Origin: Magicicada septendecula
Lineage: Eukaryota; Arthropoda; Insecta; Hemiptera; Cicadidae
Direction: 5' to 3'
Assembly: GCA_034769895.1 (NCBI GenBank)
Contig: CM068367.1
Coordinates: 711,040,196-711,104,195, forward strand
DNA: 64,000 bases
Shown here in pieces: positions 63,188-64,000 of the stretch. The notes beneath the pieces were generated by a model, which saw only the letters and a list, made by a program, of their open reading frames with translations, did not search any database and was not told the DNA's origin. How positions within the stretch are numbered: position 1 is the stretch's first letter; the number at the start of each line of letters is the position of its first letter. The translations under genes were made by a program, and so were the position numbers.

Positions 63188-63727
63188 TTTGACTTGACAT
63201 AAAAATAAAATGTATGCATATAACTACTTTAACACGAAATAATATGTATATAAATAACTTAATATGGATAAAGTTTGTATGTAATTAACATAACGTGAAT
63301 ATTGTGTATGTAAAGAACATACAAAGAAAATTTGGTGTGTATAACTAAATGGACAAGAAAACAAAAGGTGTAATCTAATATAATGTGATAAGAATATAAA
63401 GTAATGTAAATTTAAAAGGGACAGCGATTGTTTAAATAGTATGTCTATATTGTTGACAAGTGATATTTGTATTATGTTAATTTAGAGTAGAGGGTGCGAG
63501 TTGTATAGTATAGCGGGTCTAGAGGGAGAAAGTGAAAGTGACAACTAAAGAAACTAGTTTGACTGCATTGTACTACAGTAGGTCGCACAAAATGTAAACA
63601 AACCTTTTGATAAACGTTTAGTAGAGGCATACAAAATGATTTCACAAATTCTATAAAACAATTCTGGAAATCATTTTGGGGGACAAATGAAACGTTACTG
63701 TGAACCTGTGTATTAATTTAATATGTA
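63188..63727 (+). other. Non-coding A+T-rich region of unit 11, cut short
   Basis: Counterpart of 2652-3240, with more private substitutions than inner units. It ends at the TA at 63726-63727. Confidence 0.6.
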
Positions 63728-64000
63728 CAGTGTCTGTCAAATGTTTAAGGACTCCCCTAAATTACACATTATTGCTTCCTGTCCTTATACTTTTGCCAAA
63801 CCATACAATGCTAGACATTAGTCAAATAGCCCTTAAAATGAGTAGTTTTTTAAAACAAATTCGACCTCTCTATCTTTTAAGGAATTGATTTTATTGCAAT
63901 TTTTCTGTTTTAAAAAGGGCGTAAAATGTAGGCCGAAATTTATTTAAAAAAATTATTACTCTAGAACGGGTACACCTAGACTAATGAATTTATGTATGTG
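63728..64000. mobile_element. Probable Tc1/mariner transposon end, runs out of window
   Basis: The array stops at ATGTA. New sequence starts CAGTGTCTGTCAAATG, matching the CAGTG start and the TA target preference of Tc1/mariner elements. The 273 bp visible are A+T-rich and non-coding, as in an element's terminal region. No transposase is seen, because the window ends here; the other terminus and the second TA cannot be checked. It could instead be a MITE of the same group. Confidence 0.6.

Larger units (their letters stand above)
1..63727 (+). repeat. Tandem array of ten full and one partial ~4.2 kb units
   Basis: The sequence that opens the window recurs head-to-tail at 4181, 8363, 12561, 16742, 20924, 25106, 29305, 52046, 56249 and 60452. 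Unit lengths fall into three classes: about 4181 bp (units 1, 2, 4, 5, 6), about 4199 bp (units 3, 7, and 8 without its insertions) and 4203 bp (units 9 and 10). By eye the units are nearly identical, differing by scattered substitutions and small indels. Each carries a gag-like coiled-coil frame, a C2H2 zinc-finger segment and a promoter-like region on the plus strand. Two LTR retrotransposons split unit 8, and a probable Tc1/mariner element ends unit 11. The repetition is directly visible; the origin from an LTR element is inferred. Confidence 0.97.
60452..63727 (+). repeat. Array unit 11, partial
   Basis: Partial unit of 3276 bp. Homology to the other units stops just after a shared stretch ending in ATGTA, at a TA dinucleotide followed by unrelated sequence. 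Its 3' part has more private substitutions than inner units, as expected at an array edge. Confidence 0.93.

Noticed and set aside
1-63727. rDNA, histone or snRNA gene cluster as explanation for the tandem array
   Set aside because: No rRNA-like, histone or snRNA sequence; the unit holds a coiled coil and zinc fingers instead.
1-64000. CRISPR array or bacterial/phage origin
   Set aside because: The repeats are kilobases long, with no spacers; LTR elements, splice-like signals and C2H2 fingers indicate a eukaryote.

Overview
The window is A+T-rich eukaryotic DNA, most likely from an arthropod. It holds Ty3/gypsy LTR elements with tRNA-primer sites, C2H2 zinc-finger coding sequence with intron-type splice signals, and what looks like a Tc1/mariner end. 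It has no operons, ribosome binding sites, rRNA or tRNA genes. I cannot name the species.

The main structure is a head-to-tail tandem array of a unit of about 4.18-4.20 kb. Ten units are complete (starts at 1, 4181, 8363, 12561, 16742, 20924, 25106, 29305, 52046 and 56249). An eleventh (60452-63727) is cut off on its right. The phase is arbitrary, since unit 1 starts where the window starts. Each unit holds, in order: an AATAAA signal and an A+T-rich leader; several sequences resembling retroviral primer-binding sites; a coiled-coil reading frame resembling the N-terminus of gypsy Gag; a splice-acceptor-like site followed by a four-finger C2H2 zinc-finger segment with a basic tail; about 0.95 kb of non-coding A+T-rich DNA; and a promoter-like stretch with two CCAAT boxes and a TATA-like box. 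My reading, which is inference, is that the unit descends from an LTR retroelement that acquired a host zinc-finger exon and was then amplified by unequal exchange. Reading frames are mostly broken in the left units. They are better kept at the right end: the coiled-coil frame is open in units 9 and 11, and the four-finger frame is open in unit 10.

Unit 8 has been split by two minus-strand Ty3/gypsy insertions in its zinc-finger segment. Element 1 (31285-40102, target duplication ACGT) is a gag-protease-only element in the tandem form LTR-internal-LTR-internal-LTR remnant. Element 2 (40216-49931, target duplication GTAT) is a 9.7 kb element with two 2.0 kb LTRs and long gag and pol frames; it looks whole. 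Only 113 bp of the unit lies between them. Removing both insertions and one copy of each target duplication restores a 4199 bp unit.

At the right edge the array stops at a TA dinucleotide. It is followed by a CAGTG terminus typical of Tc1/mariner transposons, and that element runs out of the window.
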